Assembly: GCA_019637695.1 (NCBI GenBank)
Contig: JAHBVG010000068.1
Coordinates: 1-39,361 of the forward strand
Source: Caldilineaceae bacterium
GTDB taxonomy: Bacteria; Chloroflexota; Anaerolineae; Caldilineales; Caldilineaceae
Direction of reading: 5' to 3'
Length of the DNA: 39,361 bases
Shown here: positions 16,501 to 24,047 of the stretch, in pieces
How positions within the stretch are numbered: position 1 is the first letter of the stretch
Layout: the number at the start of each line of letters is the position of its first letter
Notes under the pieces: generated by a model
The model's database searches: none
Seen by the model: the letters and a program-made list of their open reading frames with translations, nothing else
What the model was told of the DNA's origin: nothing
Position numbers and translations under genes: made by a program

Positions 16501-16995
16501 GCTTTCCAGTTGCAGGGCCAGGCTGCGCGTCGCTGTCAACAGCGGGCCAACGTGCGGATCGCCGAGCAAATGGCTTTCGATGAAGCCAAAGAAGCGCTCC
16601 AGGTGGGGCGTCAGCGCCTGCCAGCGACTGTCGTTCTGCGCGGCGTCCTGCAGATAGAAGCGCCGCAGCCGCGGGAAGTCGATCTGCCCGGCGAAGAGGA
16701 GCCGCCCGGCCACCTCCTCGGCAAAGGGTGGGTGTTCGAGGAGGCGCACCAGATCCTGGAGCGCGCCGGGCTGTTGCGCCTCCGCGCTGAAGCGGTGGTC
16801 GTCGAGCATCTGCGCGCGGGCGGCGTCAACGGCGCGCTTTGCCGCAACCTGCACATCGCTGAGGGAGCGTTCCTCGACCAGGCGCAGCACCTCGCCAGCT
16901 TTGCGCGCGCCGTCAATGCCCAGATCCAACGTTTTGCCAGCAATCGCCTCGGCCAGACCGCCGAGGGCAAGGGGAAGGAGAGATTCCAGTGGCAT
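13537..16995 (-). CDS. NACHT-type NTPase fused to a formylglycine-generating-enzyme (SUMF1/C-lectin) domain
   Basis: This 1152-residue protein has three parts. The N-terminal third is a helical region with a Thr/Ala/Ser/Glu-rich coiled-coil stretch near residues 170-220, which I do not recognise. A NACHT-like P-loop NTPase follows: Walker A GDPGGGKSS at about 389-397, Walker B LLLLDGLDEVP near 500-510, then TGRPHAY and a helical region ending FIHRSFQEHLAA near 740. The C-terminal 250 residues form an FGE-sulfatase fold (FWMARYPTTYAQFQAF, TLPTEWQWEKAARG, YPWGN, LSGNVWEWC, RVLRGGSW, HGFRVV). Known relatives include STAND-type signalling or defence proteins that sense through the C-terminal domain. 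ATG 16995 has GGAG 7 nt upstream; earlier in-frame starts at 17016 and 17007 lack a ribosome site. No partner gene is adjacent. Confidence 0.85.
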   Translation of the reverse strand: MPLESLLPLALGGLAEAIAGKTLDLGIDGARKAGEVLRLVEERSLSDVQVAAKRAVDAARAQMLDDHRFSAEAQQPGALQDLVRLLEHPPFAEEVAGRLLFAGQIDFPRLRRFYLQDAAQNDSRWQALTPHLERFFGFIESHLLGDPHVGPLLTATRSLALQLESARQIEIIATASAEMKRLQERTAQASERSADASERMAADLARLLHKMDEMIAALGRNEKPSTHPAAAALSDIHLEYLRSWFAKPWTLVKLADISQRQDQATLLDVYVPLQVDCNVVVQVKDHQIVDWWIATDHPEHPERAEMAEALLHLPTDDEAMAEMLRQKPKERSWRDLGVDEAAMQQIIDGIGRKIAERRAAGQETEDRDHHWYMEAHDAASVQPRSVLLGDPGGGKSSFLRHMTLCQAGELRRRAGDDDVPPNASLVALKDWLLSDPLTPIYIELRDLVRLCFPPLAEGSRATALPTVEDLWRYVREHLLGAGLAPFETELRRLCRQGEAMLLLDGLDEVPLATDPQRRDQIKALIAALHGAYPRLRMAITGRPHAYRREEWELPGFGRAMLQPLEGQRLYELALALFQVVVPDRAEAEAQAFIKAIRDDPHIDRSLHANPLFFTLLAAIWFNPQRPGQLPPTQADLYRQSVDLLLDRWTRHRTPDASVVDNLGIPPTALRPLLETLACTIHEQSDPQQDTTTFHTGLLLQLLYEADFNVRIKDVPDYLTQHAGILVSRRPGEFAFIHRSFQEHLAACELLCSSHEERRPPVPDDRRFPAGLVQRIQSRPDLWENVARLAADDLSAQKRNYDLGTILVALTRPYVQSDAFAPAALLALEIAERHSLLAETPDEYDERHRLFTLLQRAAIKAMTDTASFAPEARAKVAQMLGRRPGLDTRRGVGLRPDGLPDIDWVQIPEMDAQGRREFIYQDGKRDSEPTFWMARYPTTYAQFQAFVDAEDGLRNGRWFQGLARTENSAYQQNFKFWNHPRENVTWYQALAFCRWLSEQAKDDPSLLPPEAQDGNWRITLPTEWQWEKAARGHDGPLYPWGNEYISGYANVDETEAGVGPHKLGQTSAVGLYAQGASPYGILDLSGNVWEWCLNEYSNPERIQDEGDEWRVLRGGSWYYSAESASASSRHGHGPWSWYRYHGFRVVVVPTSHG

Positions 16996-17072
16996 GGTGG
17001 TCTCCATCGGGTGCAAGGAGAGAAAAATCTGTTACAACTCTACCACAACTCCCGTTTGGCTATAATTACCCA

Positions 17073-17217
17073 ATCAGGACGGGTGTACTTCAGGTTGGGG
17101 CGAAAGTGCCGGGGACTTCTCGGAGTAGATAGTTCCAAGAGATGAAACAGTGTCTTGCTGCGGCGAGAAGTCCCCGACACTTGCTCTGCCCCGAAGTTGA
17201 AATACACCCATCAGGAC
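17073..17217. mobile_element. MITE-like element with 8-bp target duplication
   Basis: A 129-bp element (17081-17209) has long terminal inverted repeats: the left arm 17081-17122 matches the reverse complement of 17164-17209 at about 37 of 42 positions with two small gaps. The ends are GGGTGTACTTCA and TGAAATACACCC. It is bounded exactly by the direct repeat ATCAGGAC at 17073-17080 and 17210-17217, as a target-site duplication would be. There is no coding capacity. It lies about 85 bp upstream of the NACHT-FGE start. Confidence 0.8.
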
Positions 17218-17221
17218 TTGC

Positions 17222-17286
17222 GTAAGGGCACGGGTGCGACGGGGACTACATCTTGACTGGCTCTATGGCCGCACCCGTGCCCCTAC
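17222..17286. repeat. 65-bp palindrome with 17-bp arms
   Basis: GTAAGGGCACGGGTGCG at 17222-17238 and CGCACCCGTGCCCCTAC at 17270-17286 pair at 16 of 17 positions around a 31-nt loop. It follows the MITE by 4 bp and has no visible target duplication. No gene lies in this 331-bp spacer (17017-17347); it holds the MITE, this palindrome and a GGTCCGCGGTC low-complexity run. Confidence 0.8.
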
Positions 17287-17347
17287 ATCTTTGCCTGCGG
17301 TCTGTCGTCCGCGGTCCGCGGTCTATCATTAGCAAAGGAGACCAACC

Positions 17348-18355
17348 ATGAAATTTGACGCCTCGCTCTGGGTGGATGATCTGAGACTTGCTCCCGAGAC
17401 CGCCCGCGCTGCCGAGGATCTGGGCTTCGACGCCTTGTGGACAAGCGACGTGGCCCACAATCCGCTCTTTCCGCTGGTGCTGGCGGCGGAACATACCGAG
17501 CGCATTCAATTGGGAACGGCCATCCTCGTCGCCTTTGCGCGCAGCCCGATGGACGTGGCCTATCAAGCGTGGGATCTGGCGAAGTTGAGCAACGGGCGAT
17601 TTATGCTCGGCCTGGGCACACAGGTCTCGGCCCACATTGAGCGCCGCTTTGGGATGGATTGGCGCACTCCCGCCGATGCCCATCTGCGCGAGTACATCGC
17701 CGCCCTGCGCGCCATCTGGCAGAGCTGGCAGACGGGGGAACGGCTCAACCATCGCGGCGATTTCTACAAACTCACCTTGATGACGCCCTTCTTCAACCCC
17801 GGTCCCATCGACCATCCGCAGATCCCGATCTACACGGCGGGGGTCAACGAGCGTATGTGCCGCCTGGCGGGGGAGGTCAGCGACGGCTTCCACGCCCATC
17901 CCTTCCACACGCGGCGCTACCTGCAAGAGGTGGTGATCCCCGCGATTGAGAATGGGGCGAAGAGCGCGGGCCGGAGCCGCGGGGATGTACAGGTGAGCAG
18001 CGCCATCTTTGTGGCTACCGGCGCGGATCAGGCCCAGTTCGACGCGGCGTTGGCGGCAGTGCGCCAGCAGGTCTCTTTCTATGCCAGCACGCCCGACTAT
18101 GCTGCGGTGATGGATCTGCATGGCTGGAGCGGCGTGCGCGAGGAGTTGAGTTCCCTGGCCGGGCGCAAAGAGTGGGCGTCCATGCCGGGGTTGATCACCG
18201 ATGAGATGGTGGATCAATTCGCCATCGTCTGCCCGCCGCAACAACTCGCCTCCAGGATTCGTGAGAAATATGCGGGTATCCTCGACCGGGTGACGCTCTA
18301 CATCCCCTTTGATCCCAAGCATAAAGCGCTGTGGCGGTTGCTCTTGCAGAGGTGA
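17348..18355 (+). CDS. LLM-class F420-dependent oxidoreductase (TIGR03617-like)
   Basis: This 335-residue luciferase-like TIM-barrel enzyme is expected to use reduced coenzyme F420 (or FMN). The order DASLWVDDLRLAPETARAAEDLGFDALWTSDV, then IQLGTAILVAFARSPMDVAYQAWDLAKLSNGRFMLGLGTQ and HIERRFGMDW matches the F420-dependent branch annotated in actinobacteria and Chloroflexi. The later ADGFH-like segment is SDGFHAHPFHTRRYL. ATG 17348 follows AAGGAG at ideal spacing. The gene stands alone and ends before a strong terminator. The substrate is unknown; no F420 biosynthesis gene is in the window. Confidence 0.88.
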   Translation: MKFDASLWVDDLRLAPETARAAEDLGFDALWTSDVAHNPLFPLVLAAEHTERIQLGTAILVAFARSPMDVAYQAWDLAKLSNGRFMLGLGTQVSAHIERRFGMDWRTPADAHLREYIAALRAIWQSWQTGERLNHRGDFYKLTLMTPFFNPGPIDHPQIPIYTAGVNERMCRLAGEVSDGFHAHPFHTRRYLQEVVIPAIENGAKSAGRSRGDVQVSSAIFVATGADQAQFDAALAAVRQQVSFYASTPDYAAVMDLHGWSGVREELSSLAGRKEWASMPGLITDEMVDQFAIVCPPQQLASRIREKYAGILDRVTLYIPFDPKHKALWRLLLQR

Positions 18356-18404
18356 GCGGACAGCCGACTGCGGACCGCAGCCGACCGACGGCGCATGTGA
18401 GCGC

Positions 18405-18446
18405 AATATCTAATCTCCAATATCCAATCTCCAATATCCAATCCCC
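18405..18446. repeat. Three tandem 14-bp repeats
   Basis: The units AATATCTAATCTCC, AATATCCAATCTCC and AATATCCAATCCCC follow each other without gap. They are made of the same ATTGGATATT word seen in the hairpin at 28328-28405, but here only one arm is present. Confidence 0.8.
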
Positions 18447-18460
18447 ATTTTGAACATAAA

Positions 18461-18491
18461 AGGAGCCGCCTCACAGGCGGCTCCTTTTTTC
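18461..18491 (+). terminator. Rho-independent terminator of the LLM oxidoreductase gene
   Basis: AGGAGCCGCC (18461-18470), a TCACA loop and GGCGGCTCCT (18476-18485) form a perfect 10-bp GC stem followed by a run of T. It lies about 105 bp after the stop codon. Confidence 0.93.
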
Positions 18492-18740
18492 AGACGCTCA
18501 TCATTCATGGGGGGTATCCCGGCATTTGTGACGAGAACCACACCCTTTACGGCTATCTTACTGTAGGCTTTGGCGTTACAGGGAAGATTTCCCGTCTACG
18601 TTCTTCATGCAGACGGCTCTTTGGGATTTCGTGGGGTTTGGCATGAAAAGTGATCTCTCTGGTCACGTTTCACCCTTCACGGGTTGTCAACCCCCTGAAT
18701 TCCTGAAGACCCGATAAAAATACGAAAACGAGGTAACCCA
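18492..18740. other. Non-coding spacer upstream of the pentapeptide gene
   Basis: I see no gene here. It contains two small palindromes, GGGAA-GAT-TTCCC near 18581-18593 and CCGTCT/AGACGG at 18592-18597 and 18611-18616. It presumably holds the promoter of the next gene, but no convincing -35/-10 pair was recognised. Confidence 0.4.
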
Positions 18741-19493
18741 ATGGAAACACTATTCGCTGCTCTTGCCATCCAGTCCCTGGTTTTGCTCTTTCTTGCCGTG
18801 GTGATTGGCATCCTTTTTGAGGTCCCGCCCCTGATGCGCTTGATCCCTACAGGGCGGCCGTCCTGGCAAACCGGATCGCCTCTTCGCGTCGCCCGCGCAC
18901 GCTTCGAAGGGCCCAAGCCGACCCATAATCGCACCCATAATCGCACCCAAGAATCTACGCTTGCCGGGGCAAATTTTGAGAAGGCCAGCCTGGAAGGGGT
19001 CAACTTGCGAGAAGCGGATCTGAGGCATGCCCGTCTACGTTTTGCCCATCTGGAAGACAGCGATCTCGGCTTCGCCAACTTCCGCAGTGCGGATCTGCGT
19101 GAGGCCTATCTGCGCAATGCTTATCTCGAAGGCGCCAACTTTGAAAGAGCCGATCTTCGCTATTCCCATCTTCAATACGCGCATCTCAGATCGGCGCGGC
19201 TTACGGGCAGTGATATGCGCGGCGCCTTTCTTGTGGGGGCCTATCTCCCTGGCGCGCATATGTGTTACGCTCACCTTAACGAGGCGAAACTCATGGGCGC
19301 TTATCTGGAAGGAGCGAATTTAGAAAGAGCCGATCTGCGCGGCGCCAATTTGCAAGGGGCGAACCTAGAAGGGGCTTCTTTCTACGAGGCCATCTACAAC
19401 AAGGAGACCATCTGGCCCAGAGAATTTGATCCCAAGTCCAACGGCGCTATCTTGGCGCGGAGTCGTTCTCTGTCTCGCCTTACTGCGCGATAA
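18741..19493 (+). CDS. Membrane-anchored pentapeptide-repeat protein
   Basis: This 250-residue protein has one N-terminal transmembrane segment (about residues 5-27, LAIQSLVLLFLAVVIGILF). A polar linker with THNRTHNRTQ follows, then about 28 consecutive pentapeptide repeats of the A(D/N)LxX type from residue 72 to 220 (ANFEKASLEGVNLREADLRH and on). These repeats form a right-handed quadrilateral beta-helix. Related proteins can mimic DNA or act as scaffolds; no function follows from the sequence. The membrane anchor places the helix at one membrane face. ATG 18741 follows GAGGT. Its 3' end overlaps the convergent gene by 14 bp. Confidence 0.85.
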   Translation: METLFAALAIQSLVLLFLAVVIGILFEVPPLMRLIPTGRPSWQTGSPLRVARARFEGPKPTHNRTHNRTQESTLAGANFEKASLEGVNLREADLRHARLRFAHLEDSDLGFANFRSADLREAYLRNAYLEGANFERADLRYSHLQYAHLRSARLTGSDMRGAFLVGAYLPGAHMCYAHLNEAKLMGAYLEGANLERADLRGANLQGANLEGASFYEAIYNKETIWPREFDPKSNGAILARSRSLSRLTAR

Positions 19494-21060
19494 AAGTGAC
19501 GACAATCGTCTCGGATTGAATCGTGCGGTTAGAGTTGCCGCTGGCGCCGATCAGTTGATAGGAGTGAGATTGCCCTGCTGCGTCGGCGGGGATGTCAACG
19601 CGCAGATAGACCGGGAGCTGGTTGCCGGGGCCAACGCCCAAGGAGATAGTCGTCTCGCCGCAACCGCCATCGCCCCGGCAGATCTCAACCCGCCACGGTC
19701 CACGATTACCCAGATCAATAAAGATCTCGTCGGCCAGAGGACCGGTGTTCATGGCCTGGATGGTCGCTTCGCAGCGCTGACCGGCAGTGCAGCCGCGCTG
19801 GTTGCCGCCATCCACGGCTAACGTTACACCGGGCGGCGTCTGCGGCGTGGACGGTACAGGCGTTCCCCCTTCCGGCGTCCACGTGGGGGTGGGGGTAAGC
19901 ACCGGTGTGTAACTCGGCGTCGGCGTCGGCGTGGGGGTGAGCAGTTGGATGTTCACCGTCACCTTATGATCTTCCTGAGTGCCATCCATGCGCAGGACCG
20001 AGAGCGTGTACGTTTCCGGTCCCCAACGTGGGCAGACGCGGCGTTCCCCTTGCCCAAAGACCCCTTCATTGTCGAGGAAGACCGCGCGCACACTTTCCAC
20101 CTTCCAGAAGAGCGTCGTACAGTCGCCAGGGGTGACAGCGTTGTGGGCCGAACGGAATTCGATTACTGGGTTAGGATAGACCGGTGTAGAGGTAGCGGTG
20201 ACGATCACGACTGACGGTTCACCCGGTGTACTCGTGGGGACGACAAATTCTGGCGTCGGACGGCGGGTAGGGATGGAGAGATCTCCAGGGGTGGTGATAA
20301 CGACTGCGCCCGCTACCGCAGTCGCCAGGGCAGGATCAGAGGGCGCTTCGTCTGTATTTTCGCCATTGTTGGGGAGCGCAGCCGTTGGCGTGGTGATCAC
20401 CACCGGGCCAGTGACGGCGTCCTCGGGGAGCGGTGTGGGCGTAACCGCTCGTGGGAAGTCGAAATTGGGGGGCGGCGTTGCCATCACCGTGGGCAGTGTC
20501 GAACTTTGCGCCAGGAGCAGGGGCGTCGGCGTGACAAGCAAAAAGACCTGATTTTGCTGGGGTTCCTCTTCGAGTTGGGCCAATCTATCGCCAAAAGGAA
20601 CCCATCCATTCCCAACCAACTGCCAGCCGGCGTAGGCCGCCATCGATCCACCACAGAGCAGAAAGACGAAGAGCATAGACGCCATCCCAATCCAGATTCC
20701 CAGGCGCGGTCCTTGCGCCGGTTCATCCTCATAGGATAGATCGTCAAGCATGGCGGGGTTGACATAAGGCGAAAACACCTCATCTTCCTCCACCGCTGCT
20801 TCCTCGACTTCGACGTATCCATCAGCATTTTTGGCGGATGGCAACATTCGAAAGCGCGGACAAACCCGGTGACCACTGCCCAGGCAGTAAGTCGCCTGAT
20901 CTGTGAGCAGCAATTGCTCGCCGCTCTCCAGCCCATCTGCGTGGGGATCGATGAGATCGACGGCGAAACAGTAATTTTCAAAGCTGGGATAGTCCTGGGC
21001 AGGGCCGCGCCTATCATCCTCGTCAGACGTGCCCAGATAAGGACAGAAAGATTGCGCCAT
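19480..21060 (-). CDS. Anchored protein with Cys-motif head, TM helix, TPTP linker and Ig-like domains
   Basis: This 526-residue protein has an N-terminal cytoplasmic Cys module (CPYLG, YPSFENYC, ATYCL, CPRF; Cys 6, 31, 59, 67) probably binding a metal, an acidic stretch and one transmembrane helix at 121-145. A Thr/Pro/Val-rich linker follows (TPTPLPEDAV and repeats of VVITTP), then an all-beta domain (PVIEFRSAHNAVTPGDCTTL) and a second beta domain after another TPTPTP linker. I have seen similar CPYLG heads on Chloroflexi proteins. A GTG at 21075 follows the upstream stop directly; ATG 21060 fits the family start (MAQSFCPYLG). It may pass an outside signal or bind a polymer; the function is unknown. 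Confidence 0.75.
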   Translation of the reverse strand: MAQSFCPYLGTSDEDDRRGPAQDYPSFENYCFAVDLIDPHADGLESGEQLLLTDQATYCLGSGHRVCPRFRMLPSAKNADGYVEVEEAAVEEDEVFSPYVNPAMLDDLSYEDEPAQGPRLGIWIGMASMLFVFLLCGGSMAAYAGWQLVGNGWVPFGDRLAQLEEEPQQNQVFLLVTPTPLLLAQSSTLPTVMATPPPNFDFPRAVTPTPLPEDAVTGPVVITTPTAALPNNGENTDEAPSDPALATAVAGAVVITTPGDLSIPTRRPTPEFVVPTSTPGEPSVVIVTATSTPVYPNPVIEFRSAHNAVTPGDCTTLFWKVESVRAVFLDNEGVFGQGERRVCPRWGPETYTLSVLRMDGTQEDHKVTVNIQLLTPTPTPTPSYTPVLTPTPTWTPEGGTPVPSTPQTPPGVTLAVDGGNQRGCTAGQRCEATIQAMNTGPLADEIFIDLGNRGPWRVEICRGDGGCGETTISLGVGPGNQLPVYLRVDIPADAAGQSHSYQLIGASGNSNRTIQSETIVVTFIAQ

Positions 21061-21075
21061 GAAGCGGTTTTTCAC

Positions 21076-22638
21076 TCAATCCGGTTCATCGATGATCGCT
21101 TGAGGTTCTGCGCCATCGAGCAGTCGTGCGGCAAAGGAGAGCGCTTCTTCGGCAGAAGTGATCTCGCCGGCAGCCTGCGCTTCCCCTATCTGATCTAACA
21201 AATGACCAATCACCGGGCCAGGTTTCAGGTGGAGAGCGGCCTGCAACTTTTTTCCGTCGAGCAGGCGTTGGGTGGTCCCAGGCAATGGACGGAAGCCAAA
21301 TTCGAGCAGTTGGTGAATGTGGCCGAGAAAGTCGCGCCAGTCGTCGTCTCGATCTGTGCCGGTGGCCTGCCGGTCGGCGACGCAGAGGATCAAAACATCC
21401 ACGCCGGTCCGCTCCCCAGTAGCGCCGCCAGCCGTGGATCGGAAGAAACGATACGCCGAGCGACGGCTGATGGGCGACCCGGCGAAGTTGCTGTGCAGAC
21501 GATGGGGGCGCATGTGGCCGGCGATGACGGCCTGGGCCAACTGCACCTCGCGGCGGCTAAAGTGCAGCGTCGTTAGCCTGCTTTCGGCCATCTCAGCGCT
21601 GAGGTCCTCGTGACCGAAAAAGCGATAGCGGATGGCGCCGTCGTCGCCTATCTCCTCGGTGCGCGTGGATGGCTTGCCCACATCGTGGAAGAGCGCATGC
21701 CAGACCAGCCAATCGGCGCGACTATGGCCGCTGTTGACCTCTTCGGCAAAGTGCTGGCGCAACTCGCTCTGCCAGCGTTCCATGATGGCGAGGATTTCTG
21801 GCTCCAGCGCCACCGACTGGCCTTGCAACCAATCGCGAAGCAGGGCGGCGTTGTCCATTACCAACAGTGTGTGGGCGTAGACATCCAAATGGTGGGGCGA
21901 CGACTGCGCAACGTCAATGGCGTCAGCCAGTTCGGGCAGCACATAGGGGAGCATCCCCAACTCGTGCAGCAAATGCATGGCCGCGCTCGGTTTGGGCAGG
22001 CTCAGAATTTTCCACAGTTCGTCGCGCACTCGTTCCTGGCTGACTGTGGCAATGGCGGCGGCGCGCTGGCGGATCTGCTCTTGCGTTTCCGCTTCAAGGG
22101 TCAACCCCAATTTGAAGGCGAAGCGCACCGCGCGCAAAAGACGCACGGGATCTGGGTCCAGATTCGACACCGTCGCAGGCCGCAGACGACGTGACCGCAG
22201 ATCGTCCACACCCATACAAACGTCGACCAGCCGGGGCGGCTCCTCGCGGGTGAGGGCCAGGGCCAGTGAGTTGATCGTGAAATCGCGGCTGCGTAGATCT
22301 TCCGCCAGATCCCCGCGCAGACCGGCAATGTCGCATTCGAGCCGTTCTACCCCATCTTCGATCTGCACCAGCCGCGCCACATCGCGCTCCCGATCTAGGG
22401 GATAGAAGGCCCAGCCACACCGATCCGCTACCTGGCGCGCTGCCTCCAACACAGGCTTCTCCATTACCAGATCCAGATCGGTCATGGATTCGTCCAGGCC
22501 GAGGAGAAAGTCGCGCACGTTGCCGCCCACCACATAGACAGGGCTGCGCTCGGCCAGCAACGCATCGAGCAGCGCTTGAAAGGCAGGCGCGCGCCACCTG
22601 GCAATTTGGGAAAGTCGCTCTTCCACAATGTCGCTCAT
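21076..22638 (-). CDS. tRNA nucleotidyltransferase / poly(A) polymerase family protein with HD domain
   Basis: This 520-residue class II nucleotidyltransferase is of the type that adds CCA to tRNA 3' ends, or A only. The head domain has VYVVGGNVRDFLLG and the catalytic MTDLDLV (Asp54, Asp56). The conserved RSRDFTINSLAL and the neck motif DPVRLLRAVRFAFKLG follow. An HD-type segment with WHALFHDVGKPSTRT lies in the C-terminal half, with a tail to 520. Whether it makes full CCA or only A cannot be told here. The frame extends 32 residues upstream, but MSDIVEERL is the sensible start. The downstream CPYLG protein follows without gap, so the two form an operon. Confidence 0.87.
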   Translation of the reverse strand: MSDIVEERLSQIARWRAPAFQALLDALLAERSPVYVVGGNVRDFLLGLDESMTDLDLVMEKPVLEAARQVADRCGWAFYPLDRERDVARLVQIEDGVERLECDIAGLRGDLAEDLRSRDFTINSLALALTREEPPRLVDVCMGVDDLRSRRLRPATVSNLDPDPVRLLRAVRFAFKLGLTLEAETQEQIRQRAAAIATVSQERVRDELWKILSLPKPSAAMHLLHELGMLPYVLPELADAIDVAQSSPHHLDVYAHTLLVMDNAALLRDWLQGQSVALEPEILAIMERWQSELRQHFAEEVNSGHSRADWLVWHALFHDVGKPSTRTEEIGDDGAIRYRFFGHEDLSAEMAESRLTTLHFSRREVQLAQAVIAGHMRPHRLHSNFAGSPISRRSAYRFFRSTAGGATGERTGVDVLILCVADRQATGTDRDDDWRDFLGHIHQLLEFGFRPLPGTTQRLLDGKKLQAALHLKPGPVIGHLLDQIGEAQAAGEITSAEEALSFAARLLDGAEPQAIIDEPD

Positions 22639-22646
22639 TGCGCCAT

Positions 22647-22652
22647 TATACC
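22647..22652 (-). promoter_or_regulatory. Probable -10 element, possible leaderless start
   Basis: TATAAT on the minus strand lies only 8 nt before the ATG of the nucleotidyltransferase gene. If it works as a -10 element, transcription would start at or within a few bases of the ATG, giving a leaderless mRNA. No convincing ribosome site precedes that ATG, which agrees. The -35 (TTAAAT at 18-bp spacing) is weak. Confidence 0.4.
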
Positions 22653-22748
22653 AAACATCCTGGTAAAGATTTAACGCAGAGGCGCAGAGAGAAGAAGGGT
22701 GGAAGGGAAGAAGAGAGGAAGAGTAAAGGCGCAATAGAAATTCAGTAG

Positions 22749-22828
22749 TTCACGATTTCATAAGCTCTGGGACGGTCCGTGAACGGCCACCACCGGGTCA
22801 CGGACCTGGCTGGAGCGCAAATCGTGAA
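22749..22828. repeat. 80-bp palindromic element, copy 1
   Basis: The element has a perfect 10-bp terminal inverted repeat TTCACGATTT/AAATCGTGAA, an inner perfect 9-bp stem GGTCCGTGA/TCACGGACC, and a GCTC/GAGC pair between. It matches copy 2 at 26459-26538 at about 63 of 80 positions with no indels. It is flanked by an AACGCAGAG/CTCTGCGTT inverted pair near 22673 and 22831, and lies in the spacer upstream of the nucleotidyltransferase gene. Confidence 0.85.
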
Positions 22829-22855
22829 TGTCTCTGCGTTAAGTTTTTCTCCGCG

Positions 22856-23953
22856 TTAACTTTCTTCGTTGGGTAAGAGGTAAAGGTTCTCCGAGATCAA
22901 TTCGAGGTTGATGGTCGCGCCCACCGGGTAGAGATCCTCGACGCCAGGATCGTAATGGACAGCGGCGAGCTTTTCCCCAGCGACGGCAACTTCGTACTCG
23001 GCCAATGAACCTAAATAGGCGGTGCGTTCCACTTTGCCGGTCAGGGTTGGCTGTCCATTTTGGGGTCCGCGGCTCAAGCGGATCGACTCAGGGCGGACGA
23101 GCAAAAGGGCGGGGTTTCCGGGCGTGGGCATAAACTGAGGACTGACAGGCACCGAAACTTGTAGATCATGCAATTGTACGAGCCAGCGATCCTGCAACCG
23201 ATCCAGCACCGTCACCGGTAAGAAGTTGGCGCGACCGATGAAATCGGCCACAAAGCGGTTGGCCGGGCGTCGATAGATGTTGGGCGCTGTATCCGCCTGC
23301 TGGATGCGCCCGTTGTGCATCACCACGATCTTGTCCGAGAGGACCATCGCTTCGTCCTGGTCGTGGGTGACATAGACGCTGGTGATAGCCAGTCCTTGTT
23401 GGATGCGCCGGATCTCGCTGCGCATCTGTACGCGCAACTTGGCGTCGAGGTTGCTCAACGGTTCGTCAAAGAGGAGTACTTTGGGGTTCATGACCAACGC
23501 ACGCGCCAGCGCCACACGCTGCTGTTGTCCCCCGCTGAGTTGGTTGGGCTGGCGATTCTCCAGGCCGGTCAGCTCAGTGAGATCGAGCGCCTGGCCCACC
23601 TGCCTGCGCAATTCTGCGCCAGCGATCTTTTTGATCTTCAGCCCGTAAGCGATGTTCTCGAAAACGCTCAGATGGGGAAAGATGGCGTAGCTCTGAAAGA
23701 CCATCGCCATGTTGCGCTGATTGGGTGGCAACTCGTTGATCTCCTGCCCGTCGAGGACAATGCGCCCTTCGCTGGGGAACTCAAAACCGGCGATCAGGCG
23801 CAGCGTCGTCGTCTTTCCGCAGCCCGACGGCCCTAGCAGCGTCACAAATTCGCCCTTTTCGATAATGAGATTGACATCATCCACCGCCCGCACCAGCGCG
23901 CTGCCATCGCGCGAGGTAAAGACTTTGGCCAGATTTTCAAGACGTAGGAACAT
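22856..23953 (-). CDS. ABC transporter ATP-binding protein (FbpC/PotA type)
   Basis: This 365-residue ATPase of an importer has Walker A GPSGCGKTT at residues 41-49, the Q-loop in VFQSYAIFPH, the signature LSGGQQQRVALARAL near 139, Walker B VLLFDEP at 159-165 and the H-loop in VYVTHDQDEAMVLSD. A C-terminal TOBE-like domain follows (residues 240-360, FIGRANFLPVTVL, LLVRPESIRL), which in relatives senses substrate or regulators. ATG 23953 has GGAG at 6-nt spacing. It lies 94 bp after the fused permease gene, so the two form an operon. With the neighbouring binding protein it fits a ferric-ion or similar uptake system. Confidence 0.92.
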   Translation of the reverse strand: MFLRLENLAKVFTSRDGSALVRAVDDVNLIIEKGEFVTLLGPSGCGKTTTLRLIAGFEFPSEGRIVLDGQEINELPPNQRNMAMVFQSYAIFPHLSVFENIAYGLKIKKIAGAELRRQVGQALDLTELTGLENRQPNQLSGGQQQRVALARALVMNPKVLLFDEPLSNLDAKLRVQMRSEIRRIQQGLAITSVYVTHDQDEAMVLSDKIVVMHNGRIQQADTAPNIYRRPANRFVADFIGRANFLPVTVLDRLQDRWLVQLHDLQVSVPVSPQFMPTPGNPALLLVRPESIRLSRGPQNGQPTLTGKVERTAYLGSLAEYEVAVAGEKLAAVHYDPGVEDLYPVGATINLELISENLYLLPNEES

Positions 23954-24047
23954 GGGTGACTCCAAAAAGGGTGATGAGATGATGAGATGATCGGGATTGC
24001 GCGTAGTGTGTAAACATTGTCATCTGCCACCTGCAAACGTGCCCGCC

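Noticed and set aside
13816..17145. Two long open frames on the + strand opposite the NACHT-FGE gene (13816-15519 and 15565-17145)
   Set aside because: They lack recognisable domains and ribosome sites and are shadows of the GC-rich codon pattern of the real minus-strand gene.
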